Notes under the pieces: model-generated | Seen by the model: the letters and a program-made list of their open reading frames with translations, nothing else | Database searches by the model: none | What the model was told of the DNA's origin: nothing | NCBI GenBank assembly: GCA_023053545.1 | Contig: JAKZAN010000005.1 | Span: 8,370,001-8,434,000 of the forward strand | Direction of reading: 5' to 3' | Length of the DNA: 64,000 nucleotides | Origin: Lepidurus packardi | Taxonomy: Eukaryota > Arthropoda > Branchiopoda > Notostraca > Triopsidae | Made by a program: the position numbers and the translations under genes | Shown here: positions 1 through 40,448 of the stretch, piece by piece | How positions within the stretch are numbered: the first letter of the stretch is position 1 | Layout: the number at the start of each line of letters is the position of its first letter

Positions 1-186
1 GGGGGGGGGGGGGGCGGCTTAAAAGACCCTCCCCCCTGGCTACGGCCCTGCTCACAAGTATAAACTTAACATCTCAGGCGCAGTTTAAACCCTTCCCCCC
101 CTGTATTCGGCGGTATCCCCCCCCCCCCCCCCCCCCCGGCCAAGTGGCCAAGAGGAGTAACTCCTCATGACCCCCCCCCCCCCCCC
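1..186. repeat. Cluster of long homopolymer G/C tracts
   Basis: The window opens with 14 G (interrupted by a C soon after). There is then a run of about 21 C at 117-137 and another of 16 C at 171-186, separated by ordinary sequence. Similar runs recur further along in non-coding DNA. No open frame or gene signal is seen here. Runs of this length are prone to slippage and to assembly or polishing error, so their exact lengths are uncertain. Confidence 0.8.
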
Positions 187-453
187 ATCAGCACCACTGT
201 CGGGAAGGATGAATTGGGAGTCGAACTCAAAAGCTGCTATGTTTAACATTGGGACCCTTCCTTTGTGTCAATCTTGCCTTGGAGTCAAGCTCAATCGTAC
301 ATCGAGTTGAAGAAATCTCTGTTCATTGGCTAACTTCACAGATTCAAACAAAGCCGCATTGATAAATACGTCATAGAAGTCATTATACCTAATTTAAATA
401 CGTAATCTTAAATAAATTTCTTTTTTTTTAATTTTAACTTTCAGAAAAAAAAA

Positions 454-653
454 CTGCTGTTTCCCTCCAAAGTGAACTTCATGTTTCTTAGTATTACGAT
501 TGGTTAGGTTAGGTTACGCTAGGTTAGGTTATGGTAGGTTAGGTTAGGCTAATTTGGTTAGGTTATGGTAGGTTAGGTTAGGCTAATTTGGTTAAGTTAG
601 ACTAGGTTAGGTTCGGTTTAGGCATTTTCTTTGCACTTTGGAGGGAACAGCAG
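454..653. mobile_element. Candidate short inverted-repeat (MITE-like) element enclosing AGGTT repeats
   Basis: A 21-base sequence at 454-474, beginning CTGCTGTTTCCCTCC and ending AAAGTG, reappears in reverse complement at 634-653 with a single T missing. The roughly 200-bp unit between them consists mostly of AGGTTAGG-type repeats. Terminal inverted repeats around a short non-coding core are typical of non-autonomous DNA elements, but no clear target-site duplication was identified. It could also be a simple hairpin-forming satellite unit. Confidence 0.45.
505..620 (+). repeat. Degenerate AGGTT / TTAGG-like tandem repeat
   Basis: The stretch is dominated by GGTTA and AGGTT units. A period of about 34 bp, starting GGTTAGGTTATGGTAGG and ending GGCTAATTT, occurs twice in a row. 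The unit resembles the arthropod telomere motif TTAGG, and interspersed AGGTTAGGTT sequence is common in arthropod genomes. The irregular units and genic surroundings suggest interstitial repeats and not a chromosome end. Confidence 0.8.
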
Positions 654-684
654 CGCCACAGCCGACGCGAAGCTACCGCTTCTA

Positions 685-739
685 CTCCAAAGTGCAAACC
701 TGTAGCTATCTGAGGAGCATTTATCTTTGCACTTTGAAG
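685..739. repeat. Second inverted repeat sharing the element's end sequence
   Basis: CTCCAAAGTGCAAA at 685-698 is matched, with one mismatch, by its reverse complement TTTGCACTTTGAAG at 726-739. The following GGGAACTGCAGCG repeats the sequence just after the inverted copy at 634-653. The same terminal sequence therefore occurs at least four times within 300 bp, as if copies of one element had inserted next to each other or been duplicated. Confidence 0.5.
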
Positions 740-1217
740 GGAACTGCAGCGTCAGAATTCGATGCGGAGGTATTAATAGCTTTATGGTGCAATACATTCG
801 ACAAAGAGCTTTTTCAACCATTACGTGCTACCACCTATTAAGAAGCTCAACGACGAGTTAGTCGGGGAAATGTACGCGTATCAGGATCAGGATTTCTTTC
901 CCTTTTTCTCTACCAATAATAAGATCAATAGAAAGTATGTTTCAGAATAATAATAACCTTTATAAAAAAAATAAAAAATCAGAAATATTAAATGGTCAGA
1001 AATAGTCGATAATGTGCCCGTTAGATGGCACAGTTTTGACTAAAAACAGATCAACAACAACATCAGGATCAGGAGCTATGCTCTCTATGGAGCTATCAAG
1101 GGAGTGGAATGGAGATCAAGAGCTATGCTCTTGAGGGAGTCCTAACCTGAACCTAACTGAGATTTGAAAACGTTGCTTTCGTTTTTGGAGCAGTTGAGAC
1201 ACAACTGCATAGCCTCC

Positions 1218-1453
1218 TATCGATAGCTAGTCAGAAGATTGTAACACATATGACCCAGAAACGCGTCATGTAGTGGTAGCTGCAAACACATAGTCAGCAT
1301 TTCGCAGCAAACCCCAGATGTGGTGCTAGTATCGCAAAAACCACGTTGTCATGCAAACATAACCGGTCGGATATTTTCTAAACACAAGGTTACTACGTCC
1401 TAGCCCTCACGTGTACGACAGCAACGTAAATACTTATATAACAGCAACACGTG
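1218..1453 (+). promoter_or_regulatory. Putative ATIC promoter region (DRE, two E-boxes, TATA-like box)
   Basis: A perfect TATCGATA octamer, the DREF binding element of arthropod housekeeping promoters, lies at 1218-1225. Two canonical CACGTG E-boxes at 1408-1413 and 1448-1453 flank a TATATAA at 1435-1441, about 400 bp before the ATIC start codon. Myc/Max-type factors bind CACGTG and are known activators of purine synthesis genes. The motifs are seen directly, but their use is inferred. Nothing else gene-like was found between 740 and 1854. Confidence 0.4.
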
Positions 1454-1854
1454 TTTCCAGTCAGGAACCTGTTTCTGCTTGATCTTTTTATTTTAAGAGT
1501 TTCACGAATATTACATTGTAACATTGGTTGAATAGTGCATTCTAATTATCTTATTGCATAATCTGCAGATGTTTGCAATAAACATTTTCGTTCCTCAGGT
1601 CTCGTAAATTTGAAATTCCGCTATTTCCTAAAACGCTAAATGAGCGTACGAGGTCGGTCGGTCCATCATAACGCCTATAGCCAACCACTGAGAGACCAAG
1701 GTCAATTCGAACCTCTTTTTTTCAAGGCTGGAGAGTAACTGATGCGCTCAACGCAGGACGATATTTCGGACCTCAGTCACCCAGCAACTGCTTTGCTATA
1801 GAGTGGGGCCTTGTTTTCCGTGAACTCGACTTTGATTCCGCACACATTCTTAAG

Positions 1855-4800
1855 ATGGAAAACAAAAACTATGGTAAGGAATTAATAATTGCGATAAGTA
1901 TTAGTATTAAAAACAAGTTCAATTAGCATTATTGAGCGTTTCCGATAAAAGCGGATTGAATGACCTTGCAAAACATTTGAATTCGTTGGGTTTTAATCTC
2001 GTGGCATCGGGAGGAACAGCAACGGCACTCCGCAATGCAGGCTTGACGGTCCACGATGTTTCTGACATCACTGGCCACCCTGAAATGCTCGGAGGGCGAG
2101 TGAAAACTCTGCACCCTGCGGTGCATGCGGGTAAAAATTCCATATTCCTTGATGAAGTATTCCTAAACGGAATTGTTAGGTATTTTGTCACGCACTACGG
2201 AAAGCGACGAAGCTGATATGAATCGTTTGGGCTACCATATGATCCAGCTAGTTGTTTGCAACTTGTACCCTTTCGTGAACGCAGTTTCTAAGGAGGGTGT
2301 CAAGCTTGAGGATGCCGTAGAAAACGTTGACATTGGTAGGATTTGTCATGTTTTAGAATACCACCGTGGAATTAATTTCTCTTTTAGGCGGAGTGGCTTT
2401 ATTACGCGCTGCAGCTAAAAATCACGACCGTGTTTCTGTTATATGTGATCCCACTGATTATTCCGCTATTGTTGAAGAACTCAGAGCTAACCCGAACAAA
2501 GAAACCTCTCCAGAAACGAGGTAATTCAGGGAATTTTTGAGGCTGTTTTACTATTCTCAGTAACGCCATTAACATGTAATCCTAGGAAGCGCCTTGCTCT
2601 GAAAGCTTTCGTTCACACGTCAGATTACGATACAGCTATTGCTGATTATTTCCGCAAGCAGTACAGCCAAGGGGTAGCACAGTTACCCTTGCGCTATGGT
2701 ATGAATCCTCATCAGAAACCAGCCCAACTGTACACCACGCAAGAATGCTTACCCTTGAAAGGTTCGTTTAACTGTACATCAAGAAAAAAATGCAATAAAC
2801 GAAAGTCTTTCGATTTCGTTTCTGTAGTCATCAACGGCTCACCAGGGTTCATCAATTTGTGCGATACCCTTAACGCCTGGCAACTGGTCCGAGAATTGAA
2901 AGCAGCTTTGCATTTGCCTGCCGCTGCGTCTTTCAAACACGTCAGTCCTGCTGGCGCTGCTGTCGGTATTCCTCTGACACCCGATGAGGTACCAACTCTT
3001 TAGGGGATGACAAAGGCAACTAATACAATCTTATATTAGGCAAAGGTATGCATGGTAGAAGATCTGCTCAGCGAATTGACTCCAGTGGCTACTGCGTATG
3101 CCCGAGCACGAGGTTCAGATCGCATGTCTTCGTTTGGGGACTTCGTTGCTCTTTCTGATACCTGTGATGCTATTACCGCCAGAATTATCTCCCGAGAAGT
3201 ATGTTTTTCCTGTATTAATCGCTGTAAGTTGGTGTACTTTTACATGTTATACTTTGAAGGTTTCGGATGGAATTGTGGCTCCTAACTACACGGATGAGGC
3301 TTTGGCATTGCTTAAGAAAAAGAAAAACGGAGCATTCTGTGTTTTGCAGGTAAAATGCCTTCTTATCTTATTACGCATGCGACAAGCACGAGCGACGCCA
3401 TGTCTGGCGGTACTGAGCTCGGACGCTAGGGTGCTGGAAACCGTAAAACAGTGGGTTCAACATGGTAACAAAGGTCATCCAAGAAAAGACCAGGTCTTCT
3501 GTGGGCAATGCTTTAATGGGACTACCGTTAGCACATAAAAGAAGTAAAATCAAGATAGGTAGACATTTCGCGAGAAAGGCAAAGATAATAATAACATTTT
3601 GCGTATGAGTTTTACAGATTAGAGAAAAACCTTGGCAGAGACCGCTAAAAGAACGGCTTTTTCCTTGACTTATAGAATTAGAGTTATTTTTCCTTAATCG
3701 GCGACGCCTGTTCTGGCTTAATGTAGGACTGTCGTGCGAAGGCGAGTCGTATGCTTCTATGTCGTGATCGCCGTATTTGAGACTTAGTTGTCTTAAGCGG
3801 TTGCTTAATTTGGGCTTGGGCATTTTGGGAGCAATGGGAGATGAATGGTGCGAAAGCTCGGATGTATCAGCGGAGTAATTCGATAAAGCTGGCTGATGAT
3901 TGGGTTCTGGACTTGCACTAGTGCTGTACGTAAACTGGGAGCTTTTGTTACGTTTGGCTGGCCAGACCTCCAACAGTTCCATGGGCTTGTGTTCCGTTTC
4001 AATATAGGGATGAGGACAACTCGCGTTATTATCAAGGGTTCCAGGTGGAGTATTTCCAGTATGCAAAGTAGACGGCATCAGGAGCTCCGATGGGAAGCTG
4101 TTATTCCACGTAGCCGTAAACAAGTACGACTGCACTTCCCTTGGGTTTCCGTTCTGTATTTCCTTGGCCCTTCTTCCTGCGTCAGGGAAAACCGGTTCTA
4201 GGCCGTCTATAAGGTTACCGAATCTCGAATTTCCTTGCACAGAAAACGAATCAGCCGGATCCGAGCAAACGCAGTCCGCGTTGCAACGGTGACCTTGGCT
4301 GGAAATGATACTGACGATCGGATGCACCCGATTTCCCGGAATCCTTTCCCAGCGCGTTACGTTGCAGAAAATTAGACACAACAGCATGGAGAGGAAAGTT
4401 ATCTGAAAGAGATTAGCGTACTTGTGTAGTACGTGTTGGATTGCATTTGACGAACAGAGTTGTACGCGGTGTTCCAAGTATGGAACCAACAAGGGGAGTT
4501 GTATCGCGAGCCCCATTAAAAGGCTTATAGCCCAAGAGATAAACATTAATATTTTGCTGCAGCGCTCTGCTTGCGTTATGGGGGCATCCACGTAAGCCCA
4601 CCATCGCATAACACTAATTAGAAGGATTCCGCCCATGGACGAGCCGGCGAAAACACCCCATGCTATGTACTGCATGAAACATATGACGGAGACCGGCGTC
4701 TCGTCAAAAATCTGGAACATGATTCGAGGCAAATGTAGAAGGTTCACCATGAGATCCGAAGTAGCTAAATTTAAGATGAGCCACAAACTTTGAACTGCTC

Positions 4801-6375
4801 TACGGCGACAGCCGAAAGAGAGAAGAGTTATGTTGAGTACCAGCGCGGTACACATGCACAGTAATGTGACTAGAGAGGTCCAGTTCTCCTTTAAGTGTTG
4901 GTACCAAAAAAATTCCGCATGCGGGCTAAAATTGGCCGGAGGCGGTATACTTAGGACCGAACTTTCGTTGAAAACTACCACATTAGAAGCGACGTTTAGC
5001 AGGTAGGTAGATCGAGAAACGTTTTTACCAAACCGGATCCAAATGTCGGATGTCGTATCAACTTTGGCAAACATTTTTTTTATCAATTTCACATAAGGAT
5101 TTTTTTATATCACTACAGTTGAGCCAGCCAGGCGTAGTCCTAGTGTGTATCTCGATAGGAAGCGAAAGAGAGAGTAACGGAACAAAACTAGGAGCCTTTG
5201 CTATTTGGCCAGATTCCGAAGAGATTCGTTAGTCGTTCCTTGTGTGCGTGTGGGTTGAGTTTCCATGACTACAAAATCTCAGGTTTTGCTTCATGGAGAC
5301 AATGAAACAAGTCTTGTGGGATTAATTAGCTGCGACTGCCACGCAAAAGTCGCATAGAAACAGGGTAGATGTTATTTCCTATTACTTTCATGTAGAAAGC
5401 GGGAGTAATGAAGAAATTCTTCTTTCCCGATTTGTCTATACACAGGAAAAGAAAATCAAATTAAACTGAGCTTGGCTTACCATGTGAATTTTTCCCGTAG
5501 ATGGATCCCGATTACAAGCCACCTGCCATGGAACGCCGTACATTATTCGGTTTGGTCTTGGAGCAAAAGCGGAATGATGCGGAAATTAATGGTAGTTTGT
5601 TTGCTGATGCTGTAACGCAGAAGAAAGAAGTACGTCCTCCGTTTATTTTTGGTGGAAATAAATAATAATATTTGGAAAATCATTTAGCTCTCCGAGGGAG
5701 CGATACGGGACTTGATAGTGGCTACTATCGCACTTAAATACACACAATCGAATTCGGTGTGCTATGCCAAAGACGGGCAAGTGATCGGAATTGGGGCTGG
5801 CCAGCAATCTCGTATTCATTGTACTCGTTTAGCTGGAGAGAAGACGAATAATTGGTAGGGGGAAAGAGGCTTCGATTTGCAGACATAAATTCTGTATATG
5901 TTTATTTATTGTTATATTATTACTTAGGTGGTTACGTCACCACCCTCGCGTGCTGGGGATGCAGTTTAAGAAAGGAGTTAAGCGAGCTGAAATTTCCAAT
6001 GCGATTGACAACTACGTCAGTGGCACTGTAGGCAAAGACATGGAACGAGCCGCTTGGGAAGTAGCCTTTGAAGTTGTTCCCGTTGACCTTACGGAGAAAG
6101 ATAAGCAAGAATGGATCGCGCAACTGAAGGACGTGGCACTTAGCTCGGACGCTTTCTTCCCTTTCCGTGACAACGTCGATCGAGCAAGCCAGGTACCAAT
6201 TTCCCTTGTGACTTAACACGGAAAGAATTGCTTAGTAATACCCAAACTCTTGCAGAGCGGTGTTCATTACATTGCCAGTCCGTTGGGGTCGAATAACGAC
6301 CAAGTGGTCATTGACGCATGTGATGAACACGGAATCGTACTTGTCGACACCAAATTGCGGTTATTCCACCACTAA
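1855..6375 (+). CDS. ATIC: ATIC / PurH: bifunctional AICAR transformylase and IMP cyclohydrolase
   Basis: This enzyme performs the last two steps of cytosolic de novo purine synthesis (AICAR to FAICAR using 10-formyl-THF, then IMP). Twelve exons join in frame: 1855-1873, 1927-2130, 2180-2335, 2388-2520, 2586-2761, 2828-2988, 3040-3198, 3260-3349, 5501-5629, 5688-5854, 5928-6192 and 6256-6375. They total 593 codons including the stop, giving 592 aa, the same length as human ATIC. The N-terminal cyclohydrolase part shows [11 protein letters not shown] and [14 protein letters not shown]. The transformylase part shows [35 protein letters not shown] and [15 protein letters not shown], and ends with LRLFHH. 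Introns are 49-73 bp except intron 8 (3350-5500), which holds an antisense GPCR. The start is the short first exon ATG ahead of a good donor. Confidence 0.96.
3371..5074 (-). CDS. Orphan class A (rhodopsin-like) GPCR, intronless, nested in ATIC intron 8
   Basis: A single open frame of 567 aa from the ATG at 5074 has seven hydrophobic segments. TM1 ([17 protein letters not shown]) is followed by TM2 with [10 protein letters not shown]3 starting at a Cys ([11 protein letters not shown]), TM4 ([17 protein letters not shown]), TM5, a very long intracellular loop 3 of roughly 250 Ser/Asn-rich residues, TM6 with KCLPILI, and TM7 ending NPLFYGF (the NPxxY motif). A Cys in extracellular loop 2 can pair with the TM3 Cys. 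N-glycosylation sequons (NVS, NES, NWT) precede TM1. The DRY motif at the end of TM3 is replaced by MRW, keeping only the Arg, and TM6 lacks the CWxP Trp. I do not recognise the ligand family. The gene overlaps no ATIC exon. Lack of introns suggests a retrocopy or an intron-poor receptor lineage. Confidence 0.85.
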   Translation of the reverse strand: MFAKVDTTSDIWIRFGKNVSRSTYLLNVASNVVVFNESSVLSIPPPANFSPHAEFFWYQHLKENWTSLVTLLCMCTALVLNITLLSFGCRRRAVQSLWLILNLATSDLMVNLLHLPRIMFQIFDETPVSVICFMQYIAWGVFAGSSMGGILLISVMRWWAYVDAPITQAERCSKILMFISWAISLLMGLAIQLPLLVPYLEHRVQLCSSNAIQHVLHKYANLFQITFLSMLLCLIFCNVTRWERIPGNRVHPIVSIISSQGHRCNADCVCSDPADSFSVQGNSRFGNLIDGLEPVFPDAGRRAKEIQNGNPREVQSYLFTATWNNSFPSELLMPSTLHTGNTPPGTLDNNASCPHPYIETEHKPMELLEVWPAKRNKSSQFTYSTSASPEPNHQPALSNYSADTSELSHHSSPIAPKMPKPKLSNRLRQLSLKYGDHDIEAYDSPSHDSPTLSQNRRRRLRKNNSNSISQGKSRSFSGLCQGFSLICKTHTQNVIIIFAFLAKCLPILILLLLCANGSPIKALPTEDLVFSWMTFVTMLNPLFYGFQHPSVRAQYRQTWRRSCLSHA

Positions 6376-7934
6376 AGAAGAATCTCTCGGAAGGTGCCAA
6401 ATTGTTGTTAGTTTTGATTAATCATATTGTTTATGCAACGGCAATTAGCCAAGGTGAAGGAATATATGGAAGTAAAGAGGTACCGGAATTTCATGTTTGA
6501 TTAATGTAATCAAGCTCAGAAATTCAAGTTGAGAGCAAGAAATAGAACGGACCCAAGGTGGAGTTGGATGGTGTGTATAGGCGACAGACATCCCAACCAT
6601 CCTATTGTACTGTGAATTGCACAGAAGAGAAGAGACTTTGTCAAAAATTTCACCAGGTAAAGGATCAAATTCTGCCACCAGAAAATCCAAGAAGTAAGGT
6701 TTGTGTGCGAGCATTTTTTTTGTTATTTTTGCTAGAAGACTAAATGAGTTAGTTGAAACAGATTTCAGGATGTTCCAACCAGAAAGGGTAATCATTTGAA
6801 AGCAATGTTCAACTCAAGATCCCGTAAAAACGCTGAAATGAGATTGAAGACCAAAGAAATGATATTGAAAACTATCTTCCAAGGGAAGTTATAGTCACTG
6901 ATGGAAAAACATCACGTGCTGACGAACACATAGGTTGGTTTGGTTGAGAAGATGAGACAAAAATGGAAAAAATTAGGTTGGTGATGGCTGCTGTGGTTGG
7001 AGTTATAAGTAAAGTGGGCTCTTTTTCCCTTTTCTTAAAGTTTGACAGAATATCACAGATGAAGAACTGGTTTTTCTTTCTTTTTCCTTTGATCGCTCGC
7101 CTTTTTAAAAAGTTTTCTTGAATAATGTGCCGCCATCTGTTTTTTAATAGGGTAAAAGCACTTGGTGTAGCAATGGCACAAAGTCTTTGCTGGACACAAA
7201 GCACATCATCTCGCTTCTCTTTTCCTTCGCACCCGTGCTCTGTTGAATGACTTCCAACATTCCCAAGTCATCCTCCATCTTGGAAACCAGCTATCATAGG
7301 GGCGAAGAAGAACTTGCTTGATTTAACACGAGGAAGGGTAGAATTTGACTAACACGACAAAGGAACGAAGAGAAAGAGGAGCAGCAGGAGAAGATTCTAA
7401 ATTTGTTTTCAAGGGCGGTAGTCGCGTAACTTTCCTCGTCAGATCTTAATTTTAAAAACCAGTCATCTTGACAATGTTTACACTCTTTAAAAAATGACAT
7501 TTTGCTAGGGGGAGTAGGGCTAATAAGAACCTTAATTTTTTTCTTATTCAACTTTTTACTGTGAAAAGAAACAAATCTACGATTGCAAAAATGGTGACTA
7601 AATTTTCGCTAACTATAAAGGAGAAGAAGAGTGGAAAAAACCAGGTCCAACTATAATTTTTGGTCCTGCACCGTTGGCTTGAATCAGTCGCTAAACAGTC
7701 GTTTCTATTCGCATGCCTCTCTTTTTTGTCGGTATGTTTTCCCCTAGGCAAAAAATTCACCAACTGACTCAAAATGCGCTTCAAGTGACACCCACACCAC
7801 ACGTGAAAAGAGGCAAGTCGGCAGTTTCCAGACCATATTCATTCACATTTCTCCTCAGAGATGGCAACATTTAAAGACACCCCTTGTTCACAACTTGAAA
7901 AATTGTCAGTTTCAAGGGTGCCCGTGACTCAATG
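6376..7934. other. Convergent intergenic region / 3' UTRs of ATIC and cacophony
   Basis: Both flanking genes end here, so their 3' UTRs must lie in this stretch. I found no convincing AATAAA on either strand, only an ATTAAA on the - strand near 7137. The longest open frames (for example 116 codons on the - strand near 6450-6795) have no recognisable family, no splice support and low-complexity surroundings. I treat them as chance. Confidence 0.6.
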
Positions 7935-38042
<30,108 letters not shown>

Positions 38043-40431
38043 GACCTTGCACCTACGAAAACATTCAAACAATATAATTAATTTTTCTTAATAGTTAAAG
38101 TTTCTTAATTAATTCGTGATAAAAATTAAAATATAGTAAAGTAGCTGTACAATATATTTTCAATAATATAGCTATAATAAACTGACGGTATAATAAACCT
38201 GAAATGATGAACATTATACTAAACTAACTGGACAATAAAATTAAAAAAAAAATAATAAATATACTTTATATCGTAAAATAAAATAAATAGAAACTACATT
38301 ACAAAATGAAAAAATAAGAGTTGTAAAAAAATTCACGAGAATGAAACACTCGAAGAAGATTGATTGCTTTCCTGTTAATTACCAAGAAATGAAATTATTT
38401 TTGTTTTGTTTTGTATAATGGTAATTAAAAGCCGAATTTAATACAAACACGCTCGTTCAAGCGATGCCATGCATGAAGGGTCCATGTATACCGTACATTC
38501 CATTACCGGGTCCCTATAACACAATCACAGCACTGCTAGGGATTCCCATCTGTTATGTATAGCTTCGCTAATTAACATTGCTATAGGACTCAATAGCGTC
38601 AGTCAGTCATTCTGCCTTTTCCCACGGAGAAGTCAATATCGGAGATGAACTCCGAGCCTGTGTCGCTCTGACTTTGCGACTATTTCTCCCTTAATTGGCA
38701 CGTGCCCTTACAAAGCTGAATGTCTCCTATAATGTCTCCCCCTTTCGGGTAGCGGAAAGAAGCCACACACACGTAAATGGCACTCTTCATTAGAAGAAAG
38801 TCTCTAGTAAAATCTTTTCCTCGAAGCTTGTCATTATAGCAAAAATATATTTCCCTTCCTCTTTGACCTATTTTTATTTTTTACGATCTGCCTAGGTTAG
38901 GGTAGGTACGTGGTTAGGGAGAAATAAGAAAGCACGTAACTTCCTTAAAGCTGAACCGCAGTTAAGAACCCAGCTTAGGAGAAGAGAAACGGTAAAAAAC
39001 GGCGTGGACTTTATCATGATCATGAACAAAGCGTAAGGTTTTGGTCTCGACCATAACCCTTGCTATAAATATGAATCAGGTTCGGCTCGGGAAAGAGATG
39101 TTGCTTCGTAAAAAAACAAACAAGATAAAGAAAAAGAATATACTATTTGAGATACGATCCCAACTAGGATTCCCACACTATTGTTGTATTGCAATAGCAA
39201 CCACACACCTGGTGCTCTTCGATGTCGCTAAAGCAACAAGTGGGAAATGAAATTTGGCTACAAAAGAAAGCTGATATTGCGTATACATTAATCATGAATT
39301 TATAAATGCAGAGACTCGAAAAACCGATCGATAGGGATTCAAGCTCGGACCATCCATTTCTTACATATTTTACTTAGGTTCAATTTCAATCCTAACATGT
39401 CCCGAAGCCAACAAAATCGATCATGCCTAGTTTACCTTCCGGCAAGCATGCAGTATAGTAGTTCCATCATGTACACACCTTAAAACAATTTTTTTTTGTT
39501 TAGTCTCCAACTGGACACGGGATACTGCTAACATGGAACGTCACTTAGAACATGGGGAGAATCGTACATAAAAGAAATGGCTCCAACTGTGTTTCTTATA
39601 TCTTCTTTTCTTTTTTTGTGAGTTCGTTTTTTAGGTAGCGATTCGTCTTCGTGTCAAGCAACAGTTACTTATAAGCTAGCTTTGGGCAGCTTTAGATTAA
39701 ATTCTCTGCAAAAACCACCAGAGCAACAAGTTTCGGTCTTCATCCGATGGGATATGACAGCACCTAAAAGGTTGAACGCTCAAATAAAAAACCCTTTTTT
39801 ATAGTACGTGATTGTAGTAGAGATAATTCAGCGGACGGTTCAGAGGGGGCTAGACACGGAGTGAACATGCAAAATAGACCACTGGACTTTCTGAACCTGA
39901 CACGTTTATGTTGATCTTACTCAGAATTCTAGGCCAAGCCAAGAGTGATTCACTGCATGAACTTAAAAGTCCAATTTCTTGCCCCCTAATATCATTACAA
40001 TCGTCTTCCAACTGATAAACTCATCCTCTCTGCTTGGAACCTGGAACTCTGATTTTTCTTTCGGCTAAAGAAACAGGAGTGAACGTTGGGAAAGTCAATT
40101 AGAGTAACGAAGAACCTTCCGTGGAGGCTGTTTTACTCACGGAACTCAAGATGGATGACTTCCGTAGACTCTTTTCCCCAGCATGCAACGATGGAGTGAA
40201 ATGTTCTCTTTTTTTCCTGCTCTGGGTCTTGACTTTCATCCTGGAATCTTACACTCGTATATATATTAGCTGTACTTCGTCAAGCAGGTTGACAGTTGGA
40301 GCAATCGGCGAGTCATCAGAAAGCAAAGAAACGCCAGATCGTTACACCTTTTTCTGCGCTCTACCATTCACTGAACTATTATATGAACGTTTTGAAATGG
40401 GAACTTTACCAAATCCGGAAAACACCCTCTG

Positions 40432-40448
40432 CCCCCCCCCCCCCCCCC
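40432..40448 (+). repeat. 17-base C homopolymer
   Basis: Seventeen consecutive C are followed by TCCC and an A run in the gene-free region upstream of cac. Confidence 0.8.

Noticed and set aside
217..290. tRNA-like TTCGA segment on the - strand
   Set aside because: A T-arm-like GAGTTCGACTCCC is present, but no acceptor stem, D arm or anticodon arm can be placed around it.
505..620. AGGTT repeats as a chromosome end (telomere)
   Set aside because: The units are irregular, the block is about 115 bp long, and ordinary gene-bearing sequence follows directly. An interstitial repeat is the better reading.
6445..6795. 116-codon - strand frame between ATIC and cac
   Set aside because: It has no recognised family or splice support and lies in AT-rich presumed 3' UTR.
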